5,432 nucleotides of DNA from Planctomycetaceae bacterium. GTDB lineage: Bacteria > Planctomycetota > Planctomycetia > Planctomycetales > Planctomycetaceae. A program made the translations under genes and the position numbers. This document shows, in pieces, positions 1 to 5,432 of this stretch (position 1 is the first letter of the stretch; the number at the start of each line of letters is the position of its first letter). Where the stretch lies: the NCBI GenBank assembly GCA_020426085.1, contig JAGQQP010000323.1, positions 1 to 5,432 of the forward strand. The letters are read 5' to 3'. The notes beneath the pieces were generated by a model. The model saw only the letters and a list, made by a program, of their open reading frames with translations. It had not been told where the DNA came from and ran no database searches.

Positions 1-644
1 ATTGACTCGACCGCTTCAACCACCTTTCGAATGCCGTCGTGATTCACCACGCCTCGAAAACCCTGTTCCCGGGTCCGACCATGAATGGCGACCGCAACCA
101 CACCCACTTTTTCAAATTCCCGCGCGAAAAACGGAGCAGACAATTCACTGTCATCCCAGCCCAGTCGCATCTTCACCGAAACCGGAATCTTGACAGCTTC
201 CACGACCGTCTGCACAAGCGAAACAGTATCGCTCGGCCGACACATCATACTGGCACCAGCGCCCCCTTTGACAATCCGATTTACCGGGCAGCCCATGTTG
301 ATATCAATCGAATCGACGTCCCGCGACTCGAGTAACTGCGCCGCCTCTTTCATCTGCTGCGGTTCACTCCCAAAGATCTGAACAGCAAACGGAGAATCTT
401 CAGGACAGGTCTGAGTCAGCTGGAGTGTCTTCTCACTTCCTTCCAGGAGTCCGCGTGCATTCACCAGATCGGTTGTCGCCAGTCCGACTCCACCCAGTTC
501 ACGCACAATACGTCGAAACGGTAAATTCGTATAGCCGGCCAGGGGAGACAGCAGATAGCGTGATTCCAGCTGCAGTGCGCCATAACTAACGGGCGGACGG
601 GAATCGGGTTTCGGCGGACAGACTGGTTTCATGAGCTCATTCAT
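1..644 (-). CDS. dusB: tRNA-dihydrouridine synthase, DusB type (3' end off the left edge)
   Basis: This is an FMN-dependent enzyme that reduces specific uridines in tRNA to dihydrouridine using NAD(P)H, in the cytoplasm. The visible 214 residues read in reverse from ATG 644 and contain the family landmarks in order. The FMN-binding start of the TIM barrel is SPLAGYTNLPFR (33-44). The catalytic cysteine is C119 in DINMGCP, followed by the glycine-rich KGGAGASMM (126-134). VSVKMRLGW (155-163) carries the conserved lysine K158, and IHGRTREQGF (187-196) carries the conserved His and Arg. The usual APMAGxTD motif has Asn (N40) in place of Asp. The family is normally about 320-350 aa, so roughly a third is missing beyond position 1. 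ATG 632 (residue 5) is an alternative start; neither has a clear ribosome binding site. The gene is divergent from the lipoprotein. Family membership is firm; the B subtype rests on general resemblance. Confidence 0.93.
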   Translation of the reverse strand, partial: MNELMKPVCPPKPDSRPPVSYGALQLESRYLLSPLAGYTNLPFRRIVRELGGVGLATTDLVNARGLLEGSEKTLQLTQTCPEDSPFAVQIFGSEPQQMKEAAQLLESRDVDSIDINMGCPVNRIVKGGAGASMMCRPSDTVSLVQTVVEAVKIPVSVKMRLGWDDSELSAPFFAREFEKVGVVAVAIHGRTREQGFRGVVNHDGIRKVVEAVES

Positions 645-672
645 CAGGTTAACAGGGCTGCAAATCAATAAC

Positions 673-708
673 TCAACGCATTTTATCAGTCATATCAGGC
701 TCTGAAAA
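673..708 (-). promoter_or_regulatory. candidate sigma-70 promoter for dus
   Basis: On the minus strand, TTTTCA (703-708) and TAAAAT (680-685) are separated by 17 bases. They match the -35 and -10 consensus at 4 of 6 and 5 of 6 positions. The expected start near 673 would leave a leader of about 29 nt before ATG 644. This is pattern matching only; planctomycete promoters are poorly defined. Confidence 0.35.
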
Positions 709-782
709 TGCCCCCCTTTGAGAATCTCGCAGGTTCGAACTACCTGAAAACAGGGAAATTACCACAAAAGTAAAAATAGGGG

Positions 783-794
783 GTCTACTTAGAC
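783..794. repeat. small palindrome in divergent intergenic region
   Basis: GTCTA and TAGAC form a perfect 5-bp inverted repeat around a 2-base spacer, 84 bases upstream of the lipoprotein start. It could be an operator half-site pair, but a repeat this short can occur by chance. Confidence 0.2.
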
Positions 795-826
795 ATTTCT
801 TATTGAAGTTACTCTAACGGTTATGC

Positions 827-843
827 CGATAACGTTGATATCG
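827..843. repeat. CGATA/TATCG inverted repeat upstream of lipoprotein gene
   Basis: CGATA (827-831) and TATCG (839-843) flank a 7-base spacer. The stretch is unusually dense in self-complementary hexamers (AACGTT, GATATC, ATCGAT). It lies 35 bases before GTG 878, where a regulator or RNA polymerase would sit. No bound factor is known. Confidence 0.2.
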
Positions 844-877
844 ATCCTTTCTGACTTCATCCCATGGGAATTTTCTG

Positions 878-2089
878 GTGCTGACACGCATATTATTAAT
901 GCTGATCTGCTTTGGCAGCCTGCCTGGGTGTGTGATTATGCATACCTCAGTCACCAATCCCAATCCCCGACTCAAAACCGTGGCGCTGGTTCCGTTTTTT
1001 AATCTGAGCCAGGAACCGGATGTCGACGGTCGCCGCTTCGCACTCGCCTATTATTCAGAACTACAGAAGGTGCCAGGATTTCAGGTCCTGCCTCTGGGTG
1101 TCTCTGAAGTCGCGATGGTCGAAAATAAGCTGTCGATGAACAATCCGGATGATGTGCTGAAGCTGGCAAAAATTCTGAACGTGGATGCGGTTGTCATCGG
1201 TGCGGTTACCGATTACTCGCCTTACTATCCGCCTCGCATTGGCATGCAGGTCTCCTGGTATTCTCCGCATTCTCAGGAATTCATCCCGGGAATGCCGCTG
1301 CTGGTAGAAGAACGCCACGCTGAAAAATCGATGTTGAATAAGCTGTTCAAAATGGATCGCGTCGCAGCCAGAGAAGTAAGACACGAAGAGCATCGACAGA
1401 ATAAAGAAGTCAGACATGCAGCTCACATCGAGCAAAAAGAAACCCGTAAGGCTGAGAAAGAACTCCGTAAAGCGGGCATGAAAGACTGCCCGGAAGGCTG
1501 TCCTGTCGAGTTTTCAGAGCCTACTACTACTGAGAATGCGGTAATTCGAGGACAGTCTACCGATTCGCTTGACTCCTGGCCTTACACACAGAACCAGTCG
1601 GGTATTGTTCAGGCAGCCGCCCAAGCCAATCAGGGATCACCATCCCTTGATGAGCCACTGCACGCTCCTTTGCCGACTGATTCACAATCAAAAGTCGGAG
1701 CAGGGCCAAAAGTCGGAGCAGGTCAGCAGATTCTCCCCGCCCCAAAACCAGGCATTTCTTCATCTTCTATCCCACCTCAAAGCAATACTTCGGTTGTGAA
1801 GCAATTCGAAGACTACTGCCCCCCCACTCAGGTCGGAACGTATGACCCCCACCAGCCTTTCATGTCGTACACACGTCTCTTTGATGGTTCGGATGCGGCT
1901 CTGGTAGCCCACTTACGCGATTATCTCGAAGTCAGTGGAGACCGCCGCAGTGGCGGCTGGGAAGCCTATCTGCACCGGAGTGAGGACTTTATACGGTTTA
2001 CATCACATTTAATGATTCTAGAGATGTTAACACTGCACGGCGGACAAGCTAAGCATCAGATCATCTTCAAAGTAAGAAAATATCGATAA
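878..2089 (+). CDS. envelope lipoprotein with CsgG/TolB-N-like fold and long charged insertion
   Basis: The 403-aa protein probably sits in the envelope as a lipid-anchored protein. A short signal peptide (R4, then a hydrophobic stretch) ends in the lipobox LPGC with C18 as the lipidation site. This favours GTG 878, because ATG 899 would leave only ten residues before that Cys and no positive charge. GGGA at 866-869 is a weak ribosome binding site. Residues 32-125 have the alternating strands and helices of CsgG/LpoB/TolB-N-type domains: KTVALVPFFNLS (33-44), then LAKILNVDAVVIGAVTDYSPYYPP (96-119 region). Residues about 145-200 form a highly charged helix with three 11-residue repeats. Residues 210-310 are Pro/Ser/Gln-rich and probably disordered. 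Residues 327-390 form a second folded segment, including DGSDAALVAHLRDYL. The role is unknown; assembly or secretion support is only a guess from the fold. The 76-aa gene and xerC follow on the same strand. Confidence 0.85.
   Translation: MLTRILLMLICFGSLPGCVIMHTSVTNPNPRLKTVALVPFFNLSQEPDVDGRRFALAYYSELQKVPGFQVLPLGVSEVAMVENKLSMNNPDDVLKLAKILNVDAVVIGAVTDYSPYYPPRIGMQVSWYSPHSQEFIPGMPLLVEERHAEKSMLNKLFKMDRVAAREVRHEEHRQNKEVRHAAHIEQKETRKAEKELRKAGMKDCPEGCPVEFSEPTTTENAVIRGQSTDSLDSWPYTQNQSGIVQAAAQANQGSPSLDEPLHAPLPTDSQSKVGAGPKVGAGQQILPAPKPGISSSSIPPQSNTSVVKQFEDYCPPTQVGTYDPHQPFMSYTRLFDGSDAALVAHLRDYLEVSGDRRSGGWEAYLHRSEDFIRFTSHLMILEMLTLHGGQAKHQIIFKVRKYR
1373..1471 (+). repeat. three 33-bp units encoding an 11-residue helical repeat
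   Basis: Within the lipoprotein, residues 166-198 divide without gaps into three 11-residue units: EVRHEEHRQNK, EVRHAAHIEQK and ETRKAEKELRK. The consensus is E-(V/T)-R-(H/K)-x-x-(H/K)-x-x-x-K. DNA identity between units is limited, so this is an old or selected repeat rather than a fresh duplication. An 11-residue period fits a long straight or slightly right-handed coiled-coil helix. Confidence 0.65.
1690..1725 (+). repeat. two-copy 18-bp tandem repeat in lipoprotein linker
   Basis: Two adjacent 18-bp units share their first 15 bases exactly (AAAAGTCGGAGCAGG) and encode KVGAGP and KVGAGQ. They lie in the Pro/Ser/Gln-rich linker. The near-identity suggests a recent in-frame slippage duplication, so copy number may vary between strains. 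Confidence 0.8.
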
Positions 2090-2101
2090 TCCCACCGCTC
2101 A

Positions 2102-2128
2102 GAAGCCGATATTTATTATTGCGGTTTT
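2102..2128 (+). terminator. weak terminator-like hairpin after the lipoprotein gene
   Basis: GAAGCCG (2102-2108) can pair with CGGTTTT (2122-2128) around an AT-rich 13-base loop. The pairing includes two G-U pairs and runs into the short T tract. It begins 13 bases after the stop codon. The stem is weak, so read-through into the next two genes is likely if it acts at all. Confidence 0.2.
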
Positions 2129-2180
2129 ATGAGCGCTCCCAACCTATCCAGTCGTAGATTCCAGTGCTCTGACGATATAC

Positions 2181-2186
2181 AAAGGA
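2181..2186 (+). promoter_or_regulatory. ribosome binding site deciding the GTG 2195 start
   Basis: AAAGGA lies eight bases before GTG 2195. It is the clearest Shine-Dalgarno-like sequence in the window, and it favours this start over ATG 2129. Confidence 0.55.
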
Positions 2187-2194
2187 CTGCTACA

Positions 2195-2425
2195 GTGAAA
2201 CAACAAATGAATGTCGTTGCGTTAGTTAAAGATTCAGAACGTTATGTGTTTCTCTACGATGATGCCAGTTCTTCACAAATGCTGCAGACACTTGGTCAAT
2301 ATGCGGCTGATACAGACTTGAGTTTTACCTGGTATGATGCAGCAGTCATGAGCCAGAAAGTTCGTAAACTCCGTCGGGAAGCCGAGCTTGAGGAACAGTC
2401 AGGTCGCCTGCGTAAAACCGCCTGA
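2195..2425 (+). CDS. small conserved-looking hypothetical protein upstream of xerC
   Basis: I do not assign a function. The preferred start is GTG 2195, which has AAAGGA (2181-2186) eight bases upstream. It gives a 76-aa protein beginning MKQQMNVVALVKDSERYVFLY. The frame is open back to ATG 2129, but those extra 22 residues (Ser/Arg/Gln-rich) look like untranslated leader. ATG 2207 is also possible. Residues 5-22 suggest a beta hairpin (NVVALVKDSERYVFLYDD). A helix follows (about 25-40, SSSQMLQTLGQYAAD), then the strand LSFTWYDAA, then a basic/acidic C-terminal helix (about 50-76, QKVRKLRREAELEEQ). There is no signal peptide or membrane segment, so it is probably cytosolic. Its stop is 69 bases before xerC on the same strand, so co-transcription is possible. 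The coherent secondary structure and good ribosome binding site argue that it is a real gene. Confidence 0.75.
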   Translation: MKQQMNVVALVKDSERYVFLYDDASSSQMLQTLGQYAADTDLSFTWYDAAVMSQKVRKLRREAELEEQSGRLRKTA

Positions 2426-2494
2426 TGCGACCTCAGCGAAGTTAACTCACCTGATTTCGCTCCACAATCACCACCAGACGATTTTGAATGTAAT

Positions 2495-3436
2495 ATGATC
2501 TCTTCGCAAGCAGTCAGGTCGATTGACCTTCATGATGCGATTGACCACTTTCTGCGATATCTGCAAATCGAAAGAAATTCTTCAGACCTGACGCTGAAGT
2601 CTTATGCGGAAGATCTGGAAAGCCTGGTGGAATATCTGTCCGAGTACGAAGGATCTCTACTCCCTCCCGATCAGATCGGGATCAGTGAACTTAGACGATA
2701 CGTCGCGTATCTGCATGAATGTCAGTACGAAAAAACCACGATCGCCAGACGTCTGGCCTGCCTCCGCAGTTTTTTCCGTTACTGCTGCCGGGAAGGGTAC
2801 TCAAAAACCAATCCCGCTAAACCGCTCCGTACGCCGCGGACCGGTAGAAAATTACCTCATTTTTTAACCACCGATCAGATCGGCACATTGCTCGAGGCAC
2901 CTCCGGCCAACCAGAAAATGGGTCTGCGCGACAGAGCGATTCTAGAAACACTTTATTCCGCCGGACTGCGTGTCTCTGAACTGGTAGCGTTGAACCTGAG
3001 TGACTGGGACCAGGATGCCAACATCATTCGCGTCCTCGGAAAAGGCCGCAAAGAACGCATTGCCCCCATTGGAAGCTTTGCCGCCAAAGCACTATCGCAC
3101 TGGCTGGAAGAACGCGAAGCCAAACCGGCCGGTCATCCCGATTCGGATGCCTTATTCCTCAACCGCTTGAAAACCAGACTCACTTCGCGCAGTGTTGGAC
3201 GCATGCTGGAAAAGTACCTCCTGCAGACCGGACTGGATAAGAAAACCAGCCCTCACACGTTAAGACACACCTTTGCCACACATCTGCTGGATGGCGGAGC
3301 AGACTTACGCAGCGTGCAGGAACTGCTGGGACACAAGAGCCTGACGACCACTCAGATTTATACTCATGTCAGCACCAAACGTCTGCTGGAAACTTACGAA
3401 AAAGCACATCCACACGCACAGCGAACGAAAAAATAA
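2495..3436 (+). CDS. xerC: site-specific tyrosine recombinase XerC
   Basis: This enzyme resolves chromosome dimers by strand exchange at dif, normally together with XerD. The 313-aa protein is slightly longer than the roughly 300-aa family norm and looks complete. The N-terminal SAM-like core-binding domain covers about residues 10-105 and includes [17 protein letters not shown] and [14 protein letters not shown]. The catalytic domain follows at about 120-305. All catalytic residues are present: R159 (GLRVSEL), K183 (LGKGRKER), H254 and R257 ([14 protein letters not shown]), H280 (LLGH) and the nucleophile Y289 ([10 protein letters not shown]). VQELLGH and the C-terminal AHPHAQR resemble XerC more than XerD, although XerD or a generic Xer cannot be excluded. 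ATG 2495 has no clear ribosome binding site, but its position fits the usual XerC N-terminus. No integrase-style attachment site or phage gene is nearby, so a housekeeping role is favoured. Confidence 0.9.
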   Translation: MISSQAVRSIDLHDAIDHFLRYLQIERNSSDLTLKSYAEDLESLVEYLSEYEGSLLPPDQIGISELRRYVAYLHECQYEKTTIARRLACLRSFFRYCCREGYSKTNPAKPLRTPRTGRKLPHFLTTDQIGTLLEAPPANQKMGLRDRAILETLYSAGLRVSELVALNLSDWDQDANIIRVLGKGRKERIAPIGSFAAKALSHWLEEREAKPAGHPDSDALFLNRLKTRLTSRSVGRMLEKYLLQTGLDKKTSPHTLRHTFATHLLDGGADLRSVQELLGHKSLTTTQIYTHVSTKRLLETYEKAHPHAQRTKK

Positions 3437-3463
3437 GCCGATTCAGTCAGTGCGATTTTTTCG
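3426..3463. terminator. possible bidirectional terminator between convergent genes
   Basis: A perfect 9-bp inverted repeat, CGAAAAAAT (3426-3434) and ATTTTTTCG (3455-3463), surrounds a 20-base spacer. It overlaps the last codons of xerC and ends 9 bases short of the stop of the opposing gene. The run of T on either strand would follow or form the stem. The stem is almost all A-T and the loop is large, so it is a weak intrinsic terminator at best, although the placement is right. Confidence 0.35.
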
Positions 3464-3471
3464 AAGGGATT

Positions 3472-4461
3472 CTATTTCGCTGCGGTAAAAGCCAGTGGTT
3501 TGCCTGCCTCCAGGCTGGCCCGCGACAGTCTGACCAGCTGAATTGCCTGACAGACATCTTTGATGTTAGCAACAGGAATAATCCCGCCTACGGCTCTGCG
3601 GCAGAAATGATCTAACATCACTTCCAGTTCCCGTCGATCACTTTTTAATGACTCCGTGATAGTTTGAGATGCATTCTCCCAGTGAATTTCATCCGGGGAA
3701 TGAAACTCCGCCTGCCCCTTGCGACATTGAATCTGATGTCGAGGGAACAGCGGCTCCGTCTCCCGCTGTTGCGTCTTGATTTTGATCAAGGCAACGCGTT
3801 CCACTCCGGTTACCGGATCGGGCAGAAATTCGATTTTAATCTGCCGAAAATCTTCTGACCGATCACTCGAATCTGACTGCAGAGTGGTTTCCACCTGAAC
3901 TGGTCTGGTACGCATCACATAACAGCACCAGTCCATCAAACCGACCAGAAAATCGGTCTCATTTTTCTGACCGGGAACTTCGACCTGCTGATCAGCGGCA
4001 GGGCAGCAGGTTTCCAGTTGAATCGAAACCGGATTCCCCAGTTGCGTGACAACCAGTTCAAACAGGCGACTCGTTGCCTGACAGTAACGTCGGCTGAACT
4101 CGGGCATCAAAGTCACCAGTTGCTCTGTCGCCCGGGTGTGAATCATCTCCAGCAGCTCCAGATCTTCCCCCAGACTGCCGGCAATATAAACAGGACGGTG
4201 CTGCTGACTAAGAATGGTTAACGGGTAATGATTCATCCAGTCAGAATGCAACAGCAAAAATGCATCCAGCGGATAGCGTGTCGCCAGGCTGCCGATCCCC
4301 GATACTACGGCCGCATCCCATTGCATCGCGACCTGTTCTGCACGACTGCGAACCGGATCGTAGACTGCTTTGATCTGGATACGCTGATCCATCATTCGCA
4401 AAGCAGGCTCATAGCGCTGTTCCCAGTATGGGCCTAGCCCTATAATTCCAATTCTGACCAT
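3472..4461 (-). CDS. divergent Gfo/Idh/MocA-family protein, probably lacking standard catalysis
   Basis: The 329-aa protein has the layout of NAD(P)-dependent sugar-type oxidoreductases. An N-terminal Rossmann domain (about 1-120) opens with VRIGIIGLG and contains IKAVYDPVRSRAEQVA, the usual second strand and helix. An alpha/beta C-terminal domain (about 125-325) follows. The usual active-site signatures are altered. The GxGxxG loop reads GLGPYW. The place of the conserved EKP is taken by AGS (94-96, in RPVYIAGSLGED). In the usual D-x-G-x-H-x-x-D segment, D170 and D177 remain but the His position is Gly (G174). Classical dehydrogenase activity is therefore doubtful; a binding or regulatory role, or a different chemistry, is possible. 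There is no signal peptide, so it is probably cytoplasmic. ATG 4461 begins directly at the Rossmann strand and is well placed. The gene converges with xerC and lies 252 bases downstream of the exchanger on the same strand. Confidence 0.8.
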   Translation of the reverse strand: MVRIGIIGLGPYWEQRYEPALRMMDQRIQIKAVYDPVRSRAEQVAMQWDAAVVSGIGSLATRYPLDAFLLLHSDWMNHYPLTILSQQHRPVYIAGSLGEDLELLEMIHTRATEQLVTLMPEFSRRYCQATSRLFELVVTQLGNPVSIQLETCCPAADQQVEVPGQKNETDFLVGLMDWCCYVMRTRPVQVETTLQSDSSDRSEDFRQIKIEFLPDPVTGVERVALIKIKTQQRETEPLFPRHQIQCRKGQAEFHSPDEIHWENASQTITESLKSDRRELEVMLDHFCRRAVGGIIPVANIKDVCQAIQLVRLSRASLEAGKPLAFTAAK

Positions 4462-4568
4462 ATCGGGAACATTACTGAATCTGGGAAAAATTAATGAACG
4501 AGAACATCCAGTGAGCTCAAAAAATGACCAGATCGGCCCGCAGTGAACTCCCTAAAAAACAATTCGAG

Positions 4569-4605
4569 TCCAGACATCATATTCTTATTTTGGTTCGTGA
4601 ATCAA
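4569..4605 (-). promoter_or_regulatory. candidate sigma-70 promoter for the Gfo/Idh-like gene
   Basis: On the minus strand, TTGATT (4600-4605) and TATGAT (4576-4581) are separated by 18 bases. They match the -35 and -10 consensus at 4 of 6 and 5 of 6 positions. Transcription from near 4569 would give a leader of about 108 nt before ATG 4461. If real, the gene is transcribed separately from the exchanger. Confidence 0.3.
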
Positions 4606-4651
4606 GCCTATACTCGGCAGAAGCCCAAAGACCTACCGTCCATCTTTCCTG

Positions 4652-4670
4652 CATTGACAGTTGGTCAATG
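4652..4670. repeat. perfect 7-bp hairpin downstream of the exchanger gene
   Basis: CATTGAC and GTCAATG are exact inverted copies around the 5-base loop AGTTG. The hairpin starts 43 bases beyond the exchanger stop in its direction of transcription. No T run follows on the minus strand, so it is not a classical intrinsic terminator. It could stabilise the mRNA 3' end or be an operator for the next gene. The rest of 4462-4713 shows no gene I can support. Confidence 0.35.
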
Positions 4671-4713
4671 TCAGTCGATTTCCCCAATCTGCCATTCCAG
4701 GTCGGATCAAATG

Positions 4714-5432
4714 CTAGTTGCTGGCAAATCCGAAAGTCGCAACCAGCAGGTACCCGATATAAATCGCGAGTAATACAGCTCCACTCGAAGTCGAAATCAC
4801 TTTTTTTCTCCAGGAGAGGCCCAGCATAGCCACAATCAACAGGATGACGACAGGCCCGTCCAGAATCACGGTTTGACGTTGAATGGGCAGGGGATGGATC
4901 AGGGCACAAATGGCGATGACCATATTGATATTCAGTACGTTGGCCCCGATGATGTTCCCGGTTCCCAGCGCTCCGTGTCCTTTGACAATCGACAAGACGG
5001 AAATGGTATATTCGGGCAGGGATGTCCCCACTGCCAGAATTGTCAGGCCAATCAACAACTCGGAGACTTCAAAATACCGGGCCACCTGCACGGCGTTCGT
5101 GACCAGCAGGCGACTTCCCAGCACCACCAGACAGGCACCAATAAAAAACATCAGCGCCAGTTTCAGACAGTATTTGACCTGGCTTTCAATGAGAGGCGGT
5201 AATTCATGTTCCTCTCCAAAATCGTGACGCGAAGCCATCGCCACTCTCAGCGAAAACAGAATGTACGCCGCCAGGACACACAGCAGACACACCGCCTGCC
5301 AGCGGGCAATCGCAAATTCAGCCGGCGCACCGGCCTGCGTGACGGCTCCACCGGTTGAAAACAGGCTGAAGACCCAGACCAGTATTCCGGAGAACAGCAT
5401 GAAAAAACCTGGCCCTACAATGGTGAGCCGCG
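4714..5432 (-). CDS. Na+/Ca2+ exchanger-family (CaCA) membrane protein, N-terminal half off the right edge
   Basis: This is an inner-membrane cation antiporter of the YrbG/CaxA type, which typically exports Ca2+ in exchange for Na+ or H+. The reading frame stays open through position 5432, so the Met at 5400 is internal and the gene begins outside the window. Numbering from that Met, membrane segments lie at about 1-14, 35-53, 80-100, 115-138, 150-169, 177-195 and 204-223. A charged cytosolic-type loop (SRHDFGEEHELPP) lies between the second and third. The alpha-2 repeat is clear: SELLIGLTILAVGTSLPE (113-130) with the ion-binding E130, then GTGNIIGANVLN (146-157). The usual GSN of that motif reads GAN (A153). 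The matching alpha-1 repeat must lie in the missing half. The substrate (Ca2+ versus another cation) cannot be settled from this half. The protein ends at TAG 4714-4716. Confidence 0.9.
   Translation of the reverse strand, partial: RLTIVGPGFFMLFSGILVWVFSLFSTGGAVTQAGAPAEFAIARWQAVCLLCVLAAYILFSLRVAMASRHDFGEEHELPPLIESQVKYCLKLALMFFIGACLVVLGSRLLVTNAVQVARYFEVSELLIGLTILAVGTSLPEYTISVLSIVKGHGALGTGNIIGANVLNINMVIAICALIHPLPIQRQTVILDGPVVILLIVAMLGLSWRKKVISTSSGAVLLAIYIGYLLVATFGFASN

Noticed and set aside
39..381. Plus-strand open frames at the left end
   Set aside because: They lie antisense to dus, whose catalytic motifs are unmistakable on the minus strand.
730..746. GGTTCGAAC resembling a tRNA T-loop
   Set aside because: The flanking 5-bp complementarity gives the wrong stem and loop size for a T arm, and no acceptor stem, D arm or anticodon arm fits around it.
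885..903. CGCATATTATTAATG, faintly like part of a dif site near xerC
   Set aside because: It lies inside the signal-peptide codons of the lipoprotein and does not show the two 11-bp Xer half-sites with a central spacer.
1061..1435. Minus-strand 124-codon open frame inside the lipoprotein gene
   Set aside because: It is a shadow of the lipoprotein coding sequence, with no ribosome binding site or recognisable domain.
2435..2461. AGCGAA/TTCGCT inverted repeat between the small gene and xerC
   Set aside because: A six-base stem with a 15-base loop and no T tract is within chance expectation for a window of this size.
2495..3436. Possible integrase of a mobile element
   Set aside because: Length, motifs and C-terminus fit housekeeping XerC. 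No attachment repeats, tRNA or phage and plasmid genes are nearby.
4524..4829. Plus-strand open frame of 101 codons
   Set aside because: It overlaps the end of the exchanger gene on the opposite strand, has no recognisable domain and looks compositionally random.
4873..5227. Plus-strand open frames of about 110 codons
   Set aside because: They are antisense to the well-supported exchanger alpha-2 region and are shadows of its codon pattern.

Overview
The window looks like ordinary chromosomal DNA from a planctomycete, probably something like Gimesia. The grounds are mid-range GC, weak or absent Shine-Dalgarno sequences, loosely packed genes on both strands, and a lineage-style lipoprotein and small hypothetical protein beside a Xer recombinase. 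The taxonomy is inferred from protein style, not from a marker gene.

Layout, left to right. (1) Positions 1-644, minus strand: the N-terminal two thirds of a tRNA-dihydrouridine synthase (DusB type), cut by the left edge. (2) Positions 645-877: a divergent intergenic region with a plausible promoter for dus and two small palindromes. (3) Positions 878-3436, plus strand: a 403-aa lipoprotein with a CsgG/TolB-N-like N-terminal half and a long charged, low-complexity insertion; a 76-aa hypothetical protein whose start is best placed at GTG 2195; and a complete XerC-type tyrosine recombinase with all six catalytic residues. (4) Positions 3437-3471: a short convergent junction overlapped by an AT-rich inverted repeat. 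(5) Positions 3472-4461, minus strand: a divergent Gfo/Idh/MocA-fold protein that lacks the usual catalytic motifs. (6) Positions 4462-4713: an intergenic region with a promoter candidate and a perfect 7-bp hairpin. (7) Positions 4714-5432, minus strand: the C-terminal half of a Na+/Ca2+ exchanger-family membrane protein, cut by the right edge.

The genes do not form one obvious pathway. They cover tRNA modification, an envelope lipoprotein, chromosome dimer resolution, an oxidoreductase-like protein and ion transport. I see no CRISPR array, insertion sequence, phage module, tRNA or rRNA, and no convincing sign of a new multi-gene defence or mobile system. The items most worth a second look are the 11-residue helical repeat and interrupted fold in the lipoprotein, the apparent pseudo-oxidoreductase, and the small unnamed protein upstream of xerC.
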